Below, one piece after another: positions 6,899 to 16,637 of a stretch of DNA of 37,837 bases (its first letter is position 1; each line of letters starts with the position of its first letter). Origin of the DNA: Gammaproteobacteria bacterium (lineage in GTDB: Bacteria > Pseudomonadota > Gammaproteobacteria > Pseudomonadales > Pseudohongiellaceae); the NCBI GenBank assembly GCA_017853205.1, contig JAFMKB010000023.1, forward strand, positions 1 through 37,837. The letters are read 5' to 3'. The translations under genes were made by a program, and so were the position numbers. The notes beneath the pieces are model-generated. The model saw only the letters and a list, made by a program, of their open reading frames with translations. It did no database searches and was not told the DNA's origin.

Positions 6899-8833
6899 TT
6901 AATTCGCAGGCGTAATCCAAATAGGCGATGACCAGACGCGCTCTTGTATTGTGGTCGCCATATCTGCTCGAGGCTCTACCCCGGCGCGGACGGCGTCCCA
7001 GGTCGACCAGCGACACGTGGGATTCTCGAGAGCGCGAACATAGTAGAAAGCATTCTGATTTGGGTCGAAATCTGGGTCCCGCCATTTAGCTTTTAGCTCG
7101 GCCTCACCGACGTTGCTGCTAATACTGCAATCGCCTATATCAACCGATGCTCCATTGTCTGGACATCTGTTGGTTGCAAGATCTACAGCCATGCCGCCAG
7201 AGCAGGCAACATCGATAACACGCTCTTGCGCTGCGCCCCCTTGCACCCAGCCCTTGATAATTTGGACGCGTTGTAAGGGCGCGCTCATCGCATCTCGTGC
7301 AACCCATGCTATAAACTCAGGAGATTCGGCCGACTGCGCTAAGAGATCGCCACCCATTGTTACACCGTCGGCATAAGCTCTGGCGACCAAATTAGGATCG
7401 TCTAATTCTGGCAGGTCGTAGCCAGCAAAAAAGCGTACCTTCATACGAGGACCCGTGGTGCCGAAAGTTTCCTTACGGCGGAAGGCATCGTAAATCGAGT
7501 CGCGCGTATTTTCCTCAGCCCATACCGCAGCGAGCCCTGCTGCTCCCCATTGGTTAAAGTAGGTGTCGGCATAGACCTCGCCACCTTCGCGTGGTTCATC
7601 GAGGGGTACAGAGCCACGTAGTACGCCATCCGAGTCACGCAGTCCAACCTTGCTCCAATAATTGTCTTCGTCACCGGCGTACGTGGCGTTATGTGTATCG
7701 CTCGAGCCGATGACACCAAATTTAAAAGGATTAAACCCCTGTTGATCCTGCAACGTGATGCCGTTCAAATACGCTTCGCGGATGTAGCTGCCGTTTGGTT
7801 TACTTTCGAGGCGCGAGGCAATGCGAAGTTTCATTATCTCGAAATCAGACCATTCGTCGTTTGGCGATAGAGCAGGGTGGGTGTCCGAAGTGCCCTTTAC
7901 CTGCGTAATCTCGACTAGTGGCTCGTTGCGCATGCGTTGCTCAGAGTAGGCACTGTCGAGCGGATTACCTGCCCAATCAACTAGCGCGAACATCGAGCCA
8001 TTCGAGCCGTTCGAATTATGCGGAATAGCGAGACTTTCGATGCCTTGCTCGCGGTTCGAGTCCATCCATTTCCAGAGGTCTTCGGGGTTCTGCGAGTCGA
8101 TGCGCGAGAATGGAAGCTCTGGTGCCGTGTCGCCGCGGAAAATCACATTACGATGTAAATTTCCTTGGTCTCGGTCCGAAGTGGTGTACTCGTAGGCAAT
8201 AAAGGTAGTGAAGTTACCAGGATCGTTATGCCTGTTGGCTGCGGCCTTAATATCTTCCCACGCGGATTTTCTTATCTCAGGATCATTGATTTCGGGCGCG
8301 CGTTCGGTTTGCATAAAATCAAAGATTTCGTAGAACTTGCGGCCGCGATCTGCTGCATCGCCAAGAGTCGTCATGCCAGCAGCTATTTCGTGTTTAGAAA
8401 TTTCTGACTCTGGATTCGCCATCTCCCGAAGTACGCCGATATAAAACGCATGGTCACTAACACCGTAAAAATCTAGAGGCCGGTTGAGCGTCATGTCAAA
8501 GCCGGCTGGATGAACAACAGTGCCACCCTTGGCAAATTCGTAGGCGTCATCTGGCGATGAAGTGGTTCCAAAGATGAAAGCGTCGAAACTGTACATGGTA
8601 TGCACATGCAGGTCGCCGAAGTAGGCATTGCGGTCGGCATTTGCGGCATCGGCGGTCGCTAAGTTGACAGCTTGCGAGTGTATCTCTGTTTCGGCTGTCG
8701 CTGCTTGTTGCTCGGGCGCCGCTTGATCGGAGCAGCCAGCGAGTGCGGTGGCTGCCGCCACGACAGCAACTAAAAAAAATTGGCGAGAGTGCTGAAAATG
8801 GTTGGCCAAAGAGGCGATCGTGGTTCTTTTCAT
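6899..8833 (-). CDS. DUF3604 lipoprotein with PHP-like metal-site motifs
   Basis: This 644-residue protein carries a lipobox (LAGC, Cys34) after a hydrophobic helix, so it is a predicted lipoprotein. The body is a DUF3604 domain. It opens with YFGDLHVHTMYSFDAF (His76 and His78), continues with GVSDHAFYIG, IPHNSNGSNGS and GVIGSSDTHNATYAG, and closes with CRWSTWDAVRAG near the end. The HxH, SDH and SDTHN motifs look like a PHP-type metal-dependent hydrolase site. The natural substrate of DUF3604 proteins is not established. AAGG lies about 9 bases before the ATG. It is first in a three-gene unit with the isomerase and HupE-like protein. Domain assignment is secure; the reaction is unknown. Confidence 0.92.
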   Translation of the reverse strand: MKRTTIASLANHFQHSRQFFLVAVVAAATALAGCSDQAAPEQQAATAETEIHSQAVNLATADAANADRNAYFGDLHVHTMYSFDAFIFGTTSSPDDAYEFAKGGTVVHPAGFDMTLNRPLDFYGVSDHAFYIGVLREMANPESEISKHEIAAGMTTLGDAADRGRKFYEIFDFMQTERAPEINDPEIRKSAWEDIKAAANRHNDPGNFTTFIAYEYTTSDRDQGNLHRNVIFRGDTAPELPFSRIDSQNPEDLWKWMDSNREQGIESLAIPHNSNGSNGSMFALVDWAGNPLDSAYSEQRMRNEPLVEITQVKGTSDTHPALSPNDEWSDFEIMKLRIASRLESKPNGSYIREAYLNGITLQDQQGFNPFKFGVIGSSDTHNATYAGDEDNYWSKVGLRDSDGVLRGSVPLDEPREGGEVYADTYFNQWGAAGLAAVWAEENTRDSIYDAFRRKETFGTTGPRMKVRFFAGYDLPELDDPNLVARAYADGVTMGGDLLAQSAESPEFIAWVARDAMSAPLQRVQIIKGWVQGGAAQERVIDVACSGGMAVDLATNRCPDNGASVDIGDCSISSNVGEAELKAKWRDPDFDPNQNAFYYVRALENPTCRWSTWDAVRAGVEPRADMATTIQERVWSSPIWITPAN

Positions 8834-8964
8834 AATCTTAGACCTTGTTGATGTTTTTATAATGTCTAGTGCTACTTCGAACGGATTAAATCCTCGAGTA
8901 CATACAACGTAAATTACCTATTGCGCTCCCCTTTGTCTAGGGAGGAGCTTATAGCCTATGCAAA

Positions 8965-10119
8965 TTAACGATACCTGAGCATCTCTCTGTTGAGCTGATC
9001 TATTCTAGTGACACCCATGAGTTTCATATCGCGTTCGATTTCGCTTCGCATATTGCCTAGGGCCTTTTCAACGCCGGGCTGCCCTGCGGCTGCAAGCGCG
9101 TAAAGATACATACGTCCACCGGAACACGCCTTGGCTCCTGCGGCCAATGCTTTTATCACATGCGTGCCGCGGCGAATGCCGCCGTCGCATATGATATCTA
9201 TATCGTTGCCAACTGCATCGGCTATTTCGGCTATTTGATCGAAAGGCGAACGCGAACCGTCGAGCTGACGCCCGCCGTGGTTTGATACCATGATCGCATC
9301 TGCACCGATTTCTACGGCTTTGCGCGCGTCCGCGACACTCATGATGCCTTTGAGGCAAAAAGGACCTCCCCATTTTTCTTTCAGAGCGGCCGCGTCGTCC
9401 CAGTTCATCGATTGGTCTAGCATCGAACCAAAGTAGTCACCAATCGAGACCGCGACGTTAGAACCCTGGTCGACATAGTCTTTGAGTTCGGCGAGCTCGA
9501 ATTTTTCTCTGAAAAAATAGTTGAGTGCCCAGCCCGGATGAGTGGCAAAACTCGCAAGGCTTTTTAGTGTTAGGCGCGGGGGTGAGGTAAATCCTGTATA
9601 AAGGTCGCGCTCGCGATTCCCGCCCGTGATGGTGTCGACGGTTAGGGCGAGAGTGTCGAACTTCGCGGCTTTTGCGCGCTCGACCATAGCGTCGTTTAGG
9701 CCGCGGTCTTTATGAAAATAAAACTGGAACAGTTTTGGCGTTGAAATCATAGCGCCGATTTCGGCGAGCTTAACCGATCCCAGCGCCGATACACCAAACA
9801 TCGTACCGAACTTTTCTGCCGCGCGAGCCACGGCTCGCTCACCGTCGTGGTGGAATAATCGTTGTAGCGCAGTGGGTGAGCAGAACAAAGGCATCGCCAA
9901 TTTCTGCCCCATTACCGTAACCGACATGTCGACGTCTTGCACACCTGCCAGCACGTTTGGTACCAGGTCACAGTCAGCATAGGCCGCGGTATTACGACGA
10001 TAGGTGGTCTCATCGTCGGCGGCGCCATCAATGTAGTGGAAAATTGGCCCAGGTAGGCGCTGTTTAGCGAGTAGGCGAAGATCTTCGACGTTATGTGAGT
10101 TCTTGAGAGTTCTAAACAT
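8965..10119 (-). CDS. FMN-dependent alpha-hydroxy-acid dehydrogenase (LldD-like)
   Basis: This 384-residue enzyme belongs to the lactate dehydrogenase/glycolate oxidase family, which oxidises 2-hydroxy acids to 2-oxo acids with FMN. The opening DLRLLAKQRLPGPIFHYIDG is the standard N-terminus. Other family marks are SPTALQRLFHHDGE (81-94), LTVDT (159-163), LKGIM (256-260), the catalytic SNHGGRQLDGSRS (His281, Arg284) and the phosphate loop DGGIRRGTHVIKALAAGA. The motif usually read as MIGRPYLYGL is GGRMYLYALAAAG here. The substrate could be L-lactate, glycolate, mandelate or another hydroxy acid. No lldP or lldR neighbour is present. It is divergent from the NHL lipoprotein gene across 265 bases, so the two may share a control region. 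Confidence 0.93.
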   Translation of the reverse strand: MFRTLKNSHNVEDLRLLAKQRLPGPIFHYIDGAADDETTYRRNTAAYADCDLVPNVLAGVQDVDMSVTVMGQKLAMPLFCSPTALQRLFHHDGERAVARAAEKFGTMFGVSALGSVKLAEIGAMISTPKLFQFYFHKDRGLNDAMVERAKAAKFDTLALTVDTITGGNRERDLYTGFTSPPRLTLKSLASFATHPGWALNYFFREKFELAELKDYVDQGSNVAVSIGDYFGSMLDQSMNWDDAAALKEKWGGPFCLKGIMSVADARKAVEIGADAIMVSNHGGRQLDGSRSPFDQIAEIADAVGNDIDIICDGGIRRGTHVIKALAAGAKACSGGRMYLYALAAAGQPGVEKALGNMRSEIERDMKLMGVTRIDQLNREMLRYR

Positions 10120-10384
10120 GATAGTAATGAATCCTGCGGCAGTCGAGGCTGCGTTATTTTTTTAGAATCGGACTCTGGGATTTGTAAATGCTTCCGAAGA
10201 AAGCACGATAGTAACCCGAGAGTTGAGCAACTGTGAATGCGAAGTCGAGTAATGCGTTTAGTCTTTGCAATCACTGTTTGAGCCCAAAAGGCCGGGGGGG
10301 TTCACATAGCGGTTAGTCGTAGTACTATGAAGTGTGAAGAAAGAAGAAACGACTATCCGTCAATAATAATTATTAGGAGCGATT

Positions 10385-11569
10385 ATGTCCCAGTCCACGA
10401 CCCCCTTAATTAAATTAGGCCTACGTCCTCTCGCGCTTTGCGTATCGCTTGCGCTTTCCGCCTGTGGCGGCGCAGAAATGAGTTCATCCTCGTCCACAGC
10501 GGCGCAGCCCGAGGCTATCAGCGGCAACAGCATTTCGGGTATCGGTATGCCCAATCCCAATCCAGTAGTCACCCGAAACTGGGGCGACTTGCCAGCCGGC
10601 CGCAATTGGGGGTCGACGGCAGGGATCGACATCGACCCCACTGACGGTAATGTTGTCGCGTATGAGCGCTGTGGCGCCGGAAATTTCGGCTCAGGAGTGC
10701 CAGTTAACTGCGATACAAATCCTGTGGATCCGATTTTCAAATTTGATCGAAACACAGGCGAAGTGCTCGCAAATTTCGGCGGTGGTTTGATGATGACGCC
10801 TCACGGAATCGACGTCGATGCTGAGGGCAATGTCTGGGTGACCGATTTCGCCGGTAATGAGGAGGGCACGAAAGGGCATCAGGTTCATAAGTTTAGCCCC
10901 TCGGGTGAACTTCTCATGAGCCTGGGCGTGCCCGGGCAGACGGGCAACGATGGCGCTCATTTCAATCAGCCGAATGATGTACTCGTAGGACCCGATGGGA
11001 GTATCTATGTTTCCGACGGCCACAACGGCCAAGGGATGATTACCCAAGAAGCCATCGAGGAGGGGCGTGCGCGTGGCGACACGGCCCGCGTGATGAAATT
11101 CGCGCCCGATGGAACCTTTATTAAGCAATGGGGACGCATCGGTTTAGAGCACGGCGAATTCCGCACCCCTCACGCGATGGATTTTGATTCCAAAGGACGC
11201 CTCTGGGTGGTTGATCGAGGCAATCACCGAATCGAAATATTTGACCAAGAGGGTAATTACCTCGAGTCCCGCTACACCTATGGGCGGATAAGCGGACTAT
11301 TTATAACTGACGACGATCAGGTCTACGCGATCGACTCCGAGTCGGGCCCGCTTAATCATCCGAGTTGGCGCAATGGTGTTCGGATTGGTCACATTGAGAG
11401 TGACATCACCCATGCAATGATCCCTCCGTTCGAGCGTGAAGATCGACTTTACCAAGGCACAGCCGGCGAAGGCGTTGCTGTTGATGCCGACGGTAATGTG
11501 TTCGCAGCAGAAGGACCCAACTCGCTGTCGCAGGCGGGTGGAGCCTTTACTAAGTACTCGGTTCGGTAA
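10385..11569 (+). CDS. NHL-repeat beta-propeller lipoprotein
   Basis: This 394-residue protein has a signal ending in a lipobox (LSAC, Cys27) and a Ser-rich linker, so it should be anchored to a membrane. The mature part is a six-bladed NHL-type propeller with repeated GI/GVD-x-DxxGNVWVTD-like blades, for example DVLVGPDGSIYVSDGHN and FRTPHAMDFDSKGRLWVVD. The arrangement resembles the lyase half of peptidylglycine alpha-amidating enzymes, but the same fold is used by many non-enzymes and I cannot confirm the Zn and Ca ligands. AGGAGC lies 5 bases before the ATG. It is divergent from the hydroxy-acid dehydrogenase and converges on the formaldehyde dehydrogenase gene. Confidence 0.85.
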   Translation: MSQSTTPLIKLGLRPLALCVSLALSACGGAEMSSSSSTAAQPEAISGNSISGIGMPNPNPVVTRNWGDLPAGRNWGSTAGIDIDPTDGNVVAYERCGAGNFGSGVPVNCDTNPVDPIFKFDRNTGEVLANFGGGLMMTPHGIDVDAEGNVWVTDFAGNEEGTKGHQVHKFSPSGELLMSLGVPGQTGNDGAHFNQPNDVLVGPDGSIYVSDGHNGQGMITQEAIEEGRARGDTARVMKFAPDGTFIKQWGRIGLEHGEFRTPHAMDFDSKGRLWVVDRGNHRIEIFDQEGNYLESRYTYGRISGLFITDDDQVYAIDSESGPLNHPSWRNGVRIGHIESDITHAMIPPFEREDRLYQGTAGEGVAVDADGNVFAAEGPNSLSQAGGAFTKYSVR

Positions 11570-11663
11570 TGATGCATCGACCGCCTGCCCGTTGACGCGG
11601 TAAAGGAGAGACTCGAGAAATACAACGTGCTCAATTGGGACGAGAGCTTCTCAGCGTGCGTGG

Positions 11664-12827
<1,164 letters not shown>

Positions 12828-12841
12828 CTATAGTAGTAGAT

Positions 12842-12878
12842 GGCCGAAACCTAAGAAAGGCCTTAAACAGGCCTAAAC
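12842..12878 (-). promoter_or_regulatory. Three GGCC-(N1-2)-AAAC repeats upstream of frmA
   Basis: Direct copies are seen at 12842-12850 (GGCCGAAAC), 12859-12868 (GGCCTTAAAC) and 12870-12878 (GGCCTAAAC), 45-81 bases before the frmA start. Two contain the palindrome AGGCCT. They may be operator sites, but no regulator gene is adjacent. Confidence 0.3.
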
Positions 12879-13003
12879 ATGCGCAGTGAGAAAAGCATGA
12901 CAGACTAGTGGGTCAATCGCATGCTCAAAAAGCGCTAGGAGAATGGTGGGACTCAGGAGTATTCTCACGCTATTTATCTAACCACAAACATGGAGAGTGC
13001 TAA

Positions 13004-13279
13004 ATGAAAGCGCCAGTTTTGCTTATTCTAAGTGCAGTTCTTGCTTCCTGTGCAATCGATGATGGCATACCCAATTTTGAGCGTATGAGCGTCGAAGAAC
13101 TGGCCGCCTATAACGAGGGGCGTAATTTGTCGCAGATGATTGTCTGCCAAGAGGCAACCACAACCACGAGTCGAGTCCGCCGTAAGCGCTGCGCCACCGT
13201 TGAAGCGCTCTATGGAACAGGCATCACCGCTCAGCAGCTTAATATTCTTAATAGTGCCGCGGGTCTCAGTGAGAATTAA
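13004..13279 (+). CDS. Small lipoprotein of unknown function
   Basis: This 91-residue protein has a short signal with a lipobox-like LASC (Cys16), so it is a predicted lipoprotein. The mature part is acidic and then basic, with two further cysteines (in VCQEA and KRCAT) that could pair. The RVRRKRCATVEALYG segment recalls small Gram-negative lipoproteins that have no assigned role. GGAGAG lies just before the ATG. The gene stands alone, divergent from frmA and 112 bases ahead of the membrane hydroxylase gene. I do not recognise a function. Confidence 0.65.
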   Translation: MKAPVLLILSAVLASCAIDDGIPNFERMSVEELAAYNEGRNLSQMIVCQEATTTTSRVRRKRCATVEALYGTGITAQQLNILNSAAGLSEN

Positions 13280-13391
13280 CCTCACTTGGAACCAAGCGGC
13301 AAAGAAGCCTTGTTGGACAAACCCCTCAAAGTTGCTTTTTCTTTAGTGGTCAGGTACTACTCTTTTTAAATTTTTTGCAGGAAAACGCACC

Positions 13392-14480
13392 ATGCCAGAG
13401 TTTGTCTTATCACCCAATATCCTCGTTGTCCCGATATTGATTTCGCTCGTGATCGTGGAATTAGTGATAAGCAAGGCGATGGGACGCTCTGTGTATAATT
13501 TTCAAGACAGTATCACCTCGATCAATATTGGCATTATGAGTCAGTTCGTCAACGCGACAGGCGCGGTAATCAGTGCGTTTATGTATGCCGTTATCGAAAT
13601 GAAGTATGGGACATTTGAGTGGGATATGACGAATCCGTTTACATGGATATTCGCCTTGTTACTCTACGACTTCCTCTACTACTGGGTTCATCGCACAGGA
13701 CATGAAGTTAATATGTTCTGGGCGTCGCACATTACTCACCATAGTAGTGACGAGTTCAATCTTTCTACCGCTCTTAGGCAGGCATCTACGGGCTTCTATT
13801 TCAAATGGATTTTCTACATGCCACTCGCCGTCTTAGGAATTCCTGTTCAGGTATTCGTCGTTGTCGGCCTTATCGATTTACTCTACCAAGTTTGGGTTCA
13901 CACGCGTCTAGTTGGACGTTTGGGATGGATAGAGTACGTGCTAGTGACGCCCTCCAATCACCGGGTACATCATGGTAAGAATGACTACTGCATCGACAAG
14001 AATTATGGGGGCGTCTTTTGTGTCTGGGATAGAATGTTTGGAACCTATGCCGACGAGCGCGCAGAAGAGCCTATAGTCTATGGTCTTAAGAAGAAGCTAA
14101 ATAGTTGGAACCCGGTTTGGAGCAATCTCCACTACTGGGTAAGTATGTTTAAGAAGGCAGGACAACAGGACAATTGGGGCGACAAATTGATGTGCTTTTT
14201 CGCCCCGCCAGCATGGTCACCCGATGGTAATTCAGCGCCCAAGCCTCTCGCTGAGATGCCAGTAACCGATGAGATTTTCGTCGAGAAAACGCCCTTATCG
14301 ATTAAGTTATCAGGGCTTATGATGACTATAGTCTCGGCGGTTGTGCTTGTTCTTTATCTCGGTACTAAACAACAGTTACCAGGTATGGTTCAGGTAGCAT
14401 GCGCTGCCGCTGCAGTTTGCACATTCGCGTTAGTTGGCTATTTTTGGACGCAAGGTAATAGAAAAGAGTTAGAGCGATGA
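13392..14480 (+). CDS. Fatty-acid-hydroxylase superfamily membrane protein, alkylglycerol-monooxygenase-like
   Basis: This 362-residue integral membrane di-iron enzyme has the His clusters of the sterol desaturase/fatty acid hydroxylase superfamily: HRTGH (100-104), HITHH (113-117) and HRVHH (190-194). The flanking sequence is closer to the alkylglycerol monooxygenase (AGMO/TMEM195) branch than to sterol desaturases: HHSSDEFNLSTALRQ after the second cluster, then HHGKNDYCIDKNYGGVF and WDRMFGTY. Known AGMO cleaves ether lipids with tetrahydrobiopterin; whether the bacterial relatives do so is not established. Membrane helices surround the motifs, and two extra helices lie at about residues 300-355. 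AGGAAA precedes the ATG, and the stop overlaps the next gene (ATGA). Confidence 0.88.
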   Translation: MPEFVLSPNILVVPILISLVIVELVISKAMGRSVYNFQDSITSINIGIMSQFVNATGAVISAFMYAVIEMKYGTFEWDMTNPFTWIFALLLYDFLYYWVHRTGHEVNMFWASHITHHSSDEFNLSTALRQASTGFYFKWIFYMPLAVLGIPVQVFVVVGLIDLLYQVWVHTRLVGRLGWIEYVLVTPSNHRVHHGKNDYCIDKNYGGVFCVWDRMFGTYADERAEEPIVYGLKKKLNSWNPVWSNLHYWVSMFKKAGQQDNWGDKLMCFFAPPAWSPDGNSAPKPLAEMPVTDEIFVEKTPLSIKLSGLMMTIVSAVVLVLYLGTKQQLPGMVQVACAAAAVCTFALVGYFWTQGNRKELER

Positions 14481-15043
14481 ACAGCCTCGCAATAACCGAC
14501 AGTTTACTTTTTTTCGTTACGCTACTTATAACCGTCGGCACTAAATACCCCCCGTCTATTCGTCTTGCGGCGGGTTTGTTTTCTACCGCAGCATGCCTTG
14601 GTGTTTTACGTTTTACAGGCGTGCTTCCTCTACCAACGATGCATGCTTTTTTCTCAGGTTTAGGAGCAACTGCGGCGTATCCACTCCTTGCGGCAACGTT
14701 CCTTTTTTCGAATTCTGTGCTTACTAATCGCTGGCGCTTCTCGAGTATTTTTGCCGTTATTGCAGGCGCACTTGGCTTGGTGGCAAGCGCGTTAGAGTTT
14801 GGTATTTGGGGAAATGCGGTCGCGCTTATCTCAGTAGCCGCGCTAGTCCTGCGATCGATTATTAGTCGAGATGCATTAGCAACAGTCGGGGGAGTATCTC
14901 TGTTAGTTGCGGTCGTCCTTTTTGCACTCGATGTCTCTTTCGCGTCGTTGTTAAAGCCCGGCGATTTTTTACATCTCTTTATGGCGCTTGGGCTCGCATT
15001 ACTTGGTTTTAGCGCGAGAGTGAAGGTAGCTCAAAAGGTATAA
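14477..15043 (+). CDS. Multi-pass membrane protein coupled to the hydroxylase
   Basis: This 188-residue protein is almost entirely hydrophobic, with about six membrane helices and short polar turns. I recognise no family motif. It lacks the conserved pattern of YhhN/TMEM86 lysoplasmalogenases, which would otherwise be an attractive fit beside an ether-lipid enzyme. Its ATG overlaps the hydroxylase stop codon (ATGA), so the two are translated together and probably act together in the membrane. It ends 39 bases before the convergent aminotransferase gene. Confidence 0.75.
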   Translation: MNSLAITDSLLFFVTLLITVGTKYPPSIRLAAGLFSTAACLGVLRFTGVLPLPTMHAFFSGLGATAAYPLLAATFLFSNSVLTNRWRFSSIFAVIAGALGLVASALEFGIWGNAVALISVAALVLRSIISRDALATVGGVSLLVAVVLFALDVSFASLLKPGDFLHLFMALGLALLGFSARVKVAQKV

Positions 15044-15082
15044 TCTATACCGGAAAAAGACGCTCTAAATTTGAGTTAGCGT

Positions 15083-16414
15083 TTATCCTACCCTTGATGC
15101 GATCGCGTCGGCCATAGCACGGTCGGCCGTTGATTCGAGCCAGCCAAGATCGACGTTTTTATGGGCTTCGCAGATGAACCAAGGTTCGCGAGAATCAGGT
15201 TCTAACATTACACCGTGTTTGATCAGGTTCATGGCAAATTCGGTGTATAGGTCGCTGTCGGTTTTTTTCCAGTCGCGGTAGTTGGTGGGCACGAGGTCGC
15301 CAAAGTGTATGCCGAACATAGAGTCGGGACCCGCAAACCTATGCTCGATACCATGTTTGGTGAACACAGCGGCCAGGACTTTTTGAATATCGGCGCCCGC
15401 CTTATTAATTGACGCGTAAGCATCTGAATTATTCAAAATGGTAAGCGTCGCTTTCGCTGCGCTCAGGGCGATCATGTTAGCCGTATAAGTTCCACCGTGT
15501 GTTACGCCACCGTTCGATGAGCGAATTACATTCATCACGTCAGCGCGGCCCCCAAAGGCTGCGACGGGATAGCCATTGCCCATTGCTTTTGCGTACGTTG
15601 TTAAGTCTGCATGGATTCCATAAAGCTCCTGCGCGCCGCCTTTGGCCACGCGAAAACCAGTTTTCACCTCGTCGATGATCAGCAGCGTTCCAGTTGCGTC
15701 GCAGAGGTCGCGTAGTTTCTGCATGTATTCTTGGCTCGACGCGATGCTGCCGCAGTTGCCCATTATCGGCTCGATAACAATGGCAGCAATGTCGCCACCC
15801 ACGCGTGCAAAAACCTCGTCGATGGCCTCGAAGCAATTTAGTGGCACAGTTTCGAGATGTTCACGGCTAGCCTCAGGAATGCCGCTACCAAAGGCAGCCA
15901 CCTCCGGTGCCTCGCCCGACTCAGCGTCCCAATTATCCACGTCCGATTTCCACATCATCTCGTCATAAAGGCCGTGGAAGCCGCCTTCGACAACGACGAT
16001 TTTATTGCGTCCCGTGAATCCCCGCGCGGTTCGGACTGCGCCGATAACGGCCTCGGTGCCTGAATTCGCAAAGCGCATCTTCTCGATGTTCGGGCACATC
16101 TGTTTTACCAGTTCGATGACATCAGAATCGAGGTCCGTCGAGAAACCCGACATCGTGCCACGCTCGGTTATCGCCTGAATCACCTCTTGGTCGACGCGGG
16201 CATCGCGGTAGCCGAGAATAATTGGGCCGTAAGCCAGACGGAAATCCACAAATGTTTGATCATCTGCATCGGTGATCGTGCAGCCTTTGCTACTTTTCAC
16301 GAATACAGTGTTTTTCTCACCCCAGTAGCGGTAGCTGTCGGCCACGCCCATAGGCATGTGGGTGTGGGCCTGCTTGAGAAGGGTGCGTGTGATTGGTTTT
16401 AAGGAGTTGGGCAT
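15083..16414 (-). CDS. Class III aminotransferase, glutamate-1-semialdehyde aminomutase-like
   Basis: This 443-residue fold-type I PLP enzyme has the cofactor motifs of class III aminotransferases: NSGTEAVIGAVRTAR (117-131), a GGFHGLYDEMMW pocket, IIDEVKTGF with Asp248, and YAKAMGNGYPVAAFGG with the PLP lysine at 276. The overall pattern is that of the HemL-like branch, but the HemL region GTxSGNPLAMAAG is replaced by HGGTYTANMIALSAAK, so true aminomutase activity for haem synthesis is unlikely. The reaction is probably transamination of an amino acid or amine. It follows the acyl-CoA ligase gene on the same strand after 223 bases with a terminator between, so it is likely transcribed separately. 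Confidence 0.85.
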   Translation of the reverse strand: MPNSLKPITRTLLKQAHTHMPMGVADSYRYWGEKNTVFVKSSKGCTITDADDQTFVDFRLAYGPIILGYRDARVDQEVIQAITERGTMSGFSTDLDSDVIELVKQMCPNIEKMRFANSGTEAVIGAVRTARGFTGRNKIVVVEGGFHGLYDEMMWKSDVDNWDAESGEAPEVAAFGSGIPEASREHLETVPLNCFEAIDEVFARVGGDIAAIVIEPIMGNCGSIASSQEYMQKLRDLCDATGTLLIIDEVKTGFRVAKGGAQELYGIHADLTTYAKAMGNGYPVAAFGGRADVMNVIRSSNGGVTHGGTYTANMIALSAAKATLTILNNSDAYASINKAGADIQKVLAAVFTKHGIEHRFAGPDSMFGIHFGDLVPTNYRDWKKTDSDLYTEFAMNLIKHGVMLEPDSREPWFICEAHKNVDLGWLESTADRAMADAIASRVG

Positions 16415-16503
16415 GGTCTCGATCTTAGTTTTGTGCAGAAAAATTCGAACACATGATACAAGTCGATCCCAGATATTGCATGTTTAATCTCGATTGAGAC
16501 TAA

Positions 16504-16512
16504 GGGGGGGGG
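16504..16512. repeat. Run of nine G
   Basis: An uninterrupted G9 tract lies in the gap between the aminotransferase and ligase genes. It could slip during replication, but it lies outside any gene, about 90 bases upstream of the aminotransferase start. Confidence 0.9.
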
Positions 16513-16584
16513 AATTCGATACTCTCTCGTGACGGAGGAGGAAATGCTGACTTCGAAAGTTTCGCACACGAAGTAGGGGGCATA

Positions 16585-16610
16585 AGAAAGGGGGCTTAGC
16601 CCCCCTTTCT
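16585..16610 (-). terminator. Rho-independent terminator of the acyl-CoA ligase gene
   Basis: Read on the minus strand, a GC-rich stem of about 11 pairs with one bulged base and a three-base loop is followed by TTTCTTAT. It starts 27 bases after the ligase stop, the expected place. The stem itself is almost symmetric. Confidence 0.75.
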
Positions 16611-16637
16611 CTATTCGATCTCGTCTAAATCTAAGGC

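Noticed and set aside
10360..10755. Open frame of 131 codons on the minus strand
   Set aside because: It is antisense to the start of the NHL lipoprotein gene, whose signal, lipobox and ribosome site are clear.
15037..15082. Terminator between the convergent membrane protein and aminotransferase genes
   Set aside because: A 6-pair GGTATA/TATACC stem and a 5-pair ACGCT/AGCGT stem are present, but both are short and weak with only a modest T stretch after the second.
15083..16414. Assignment as haem-synthesis HemL
   Set aside because: The characteristic GTxSGNPLAMAAG region is replaced by a different sequence, so only the broader class III aminotransferase family is supported.
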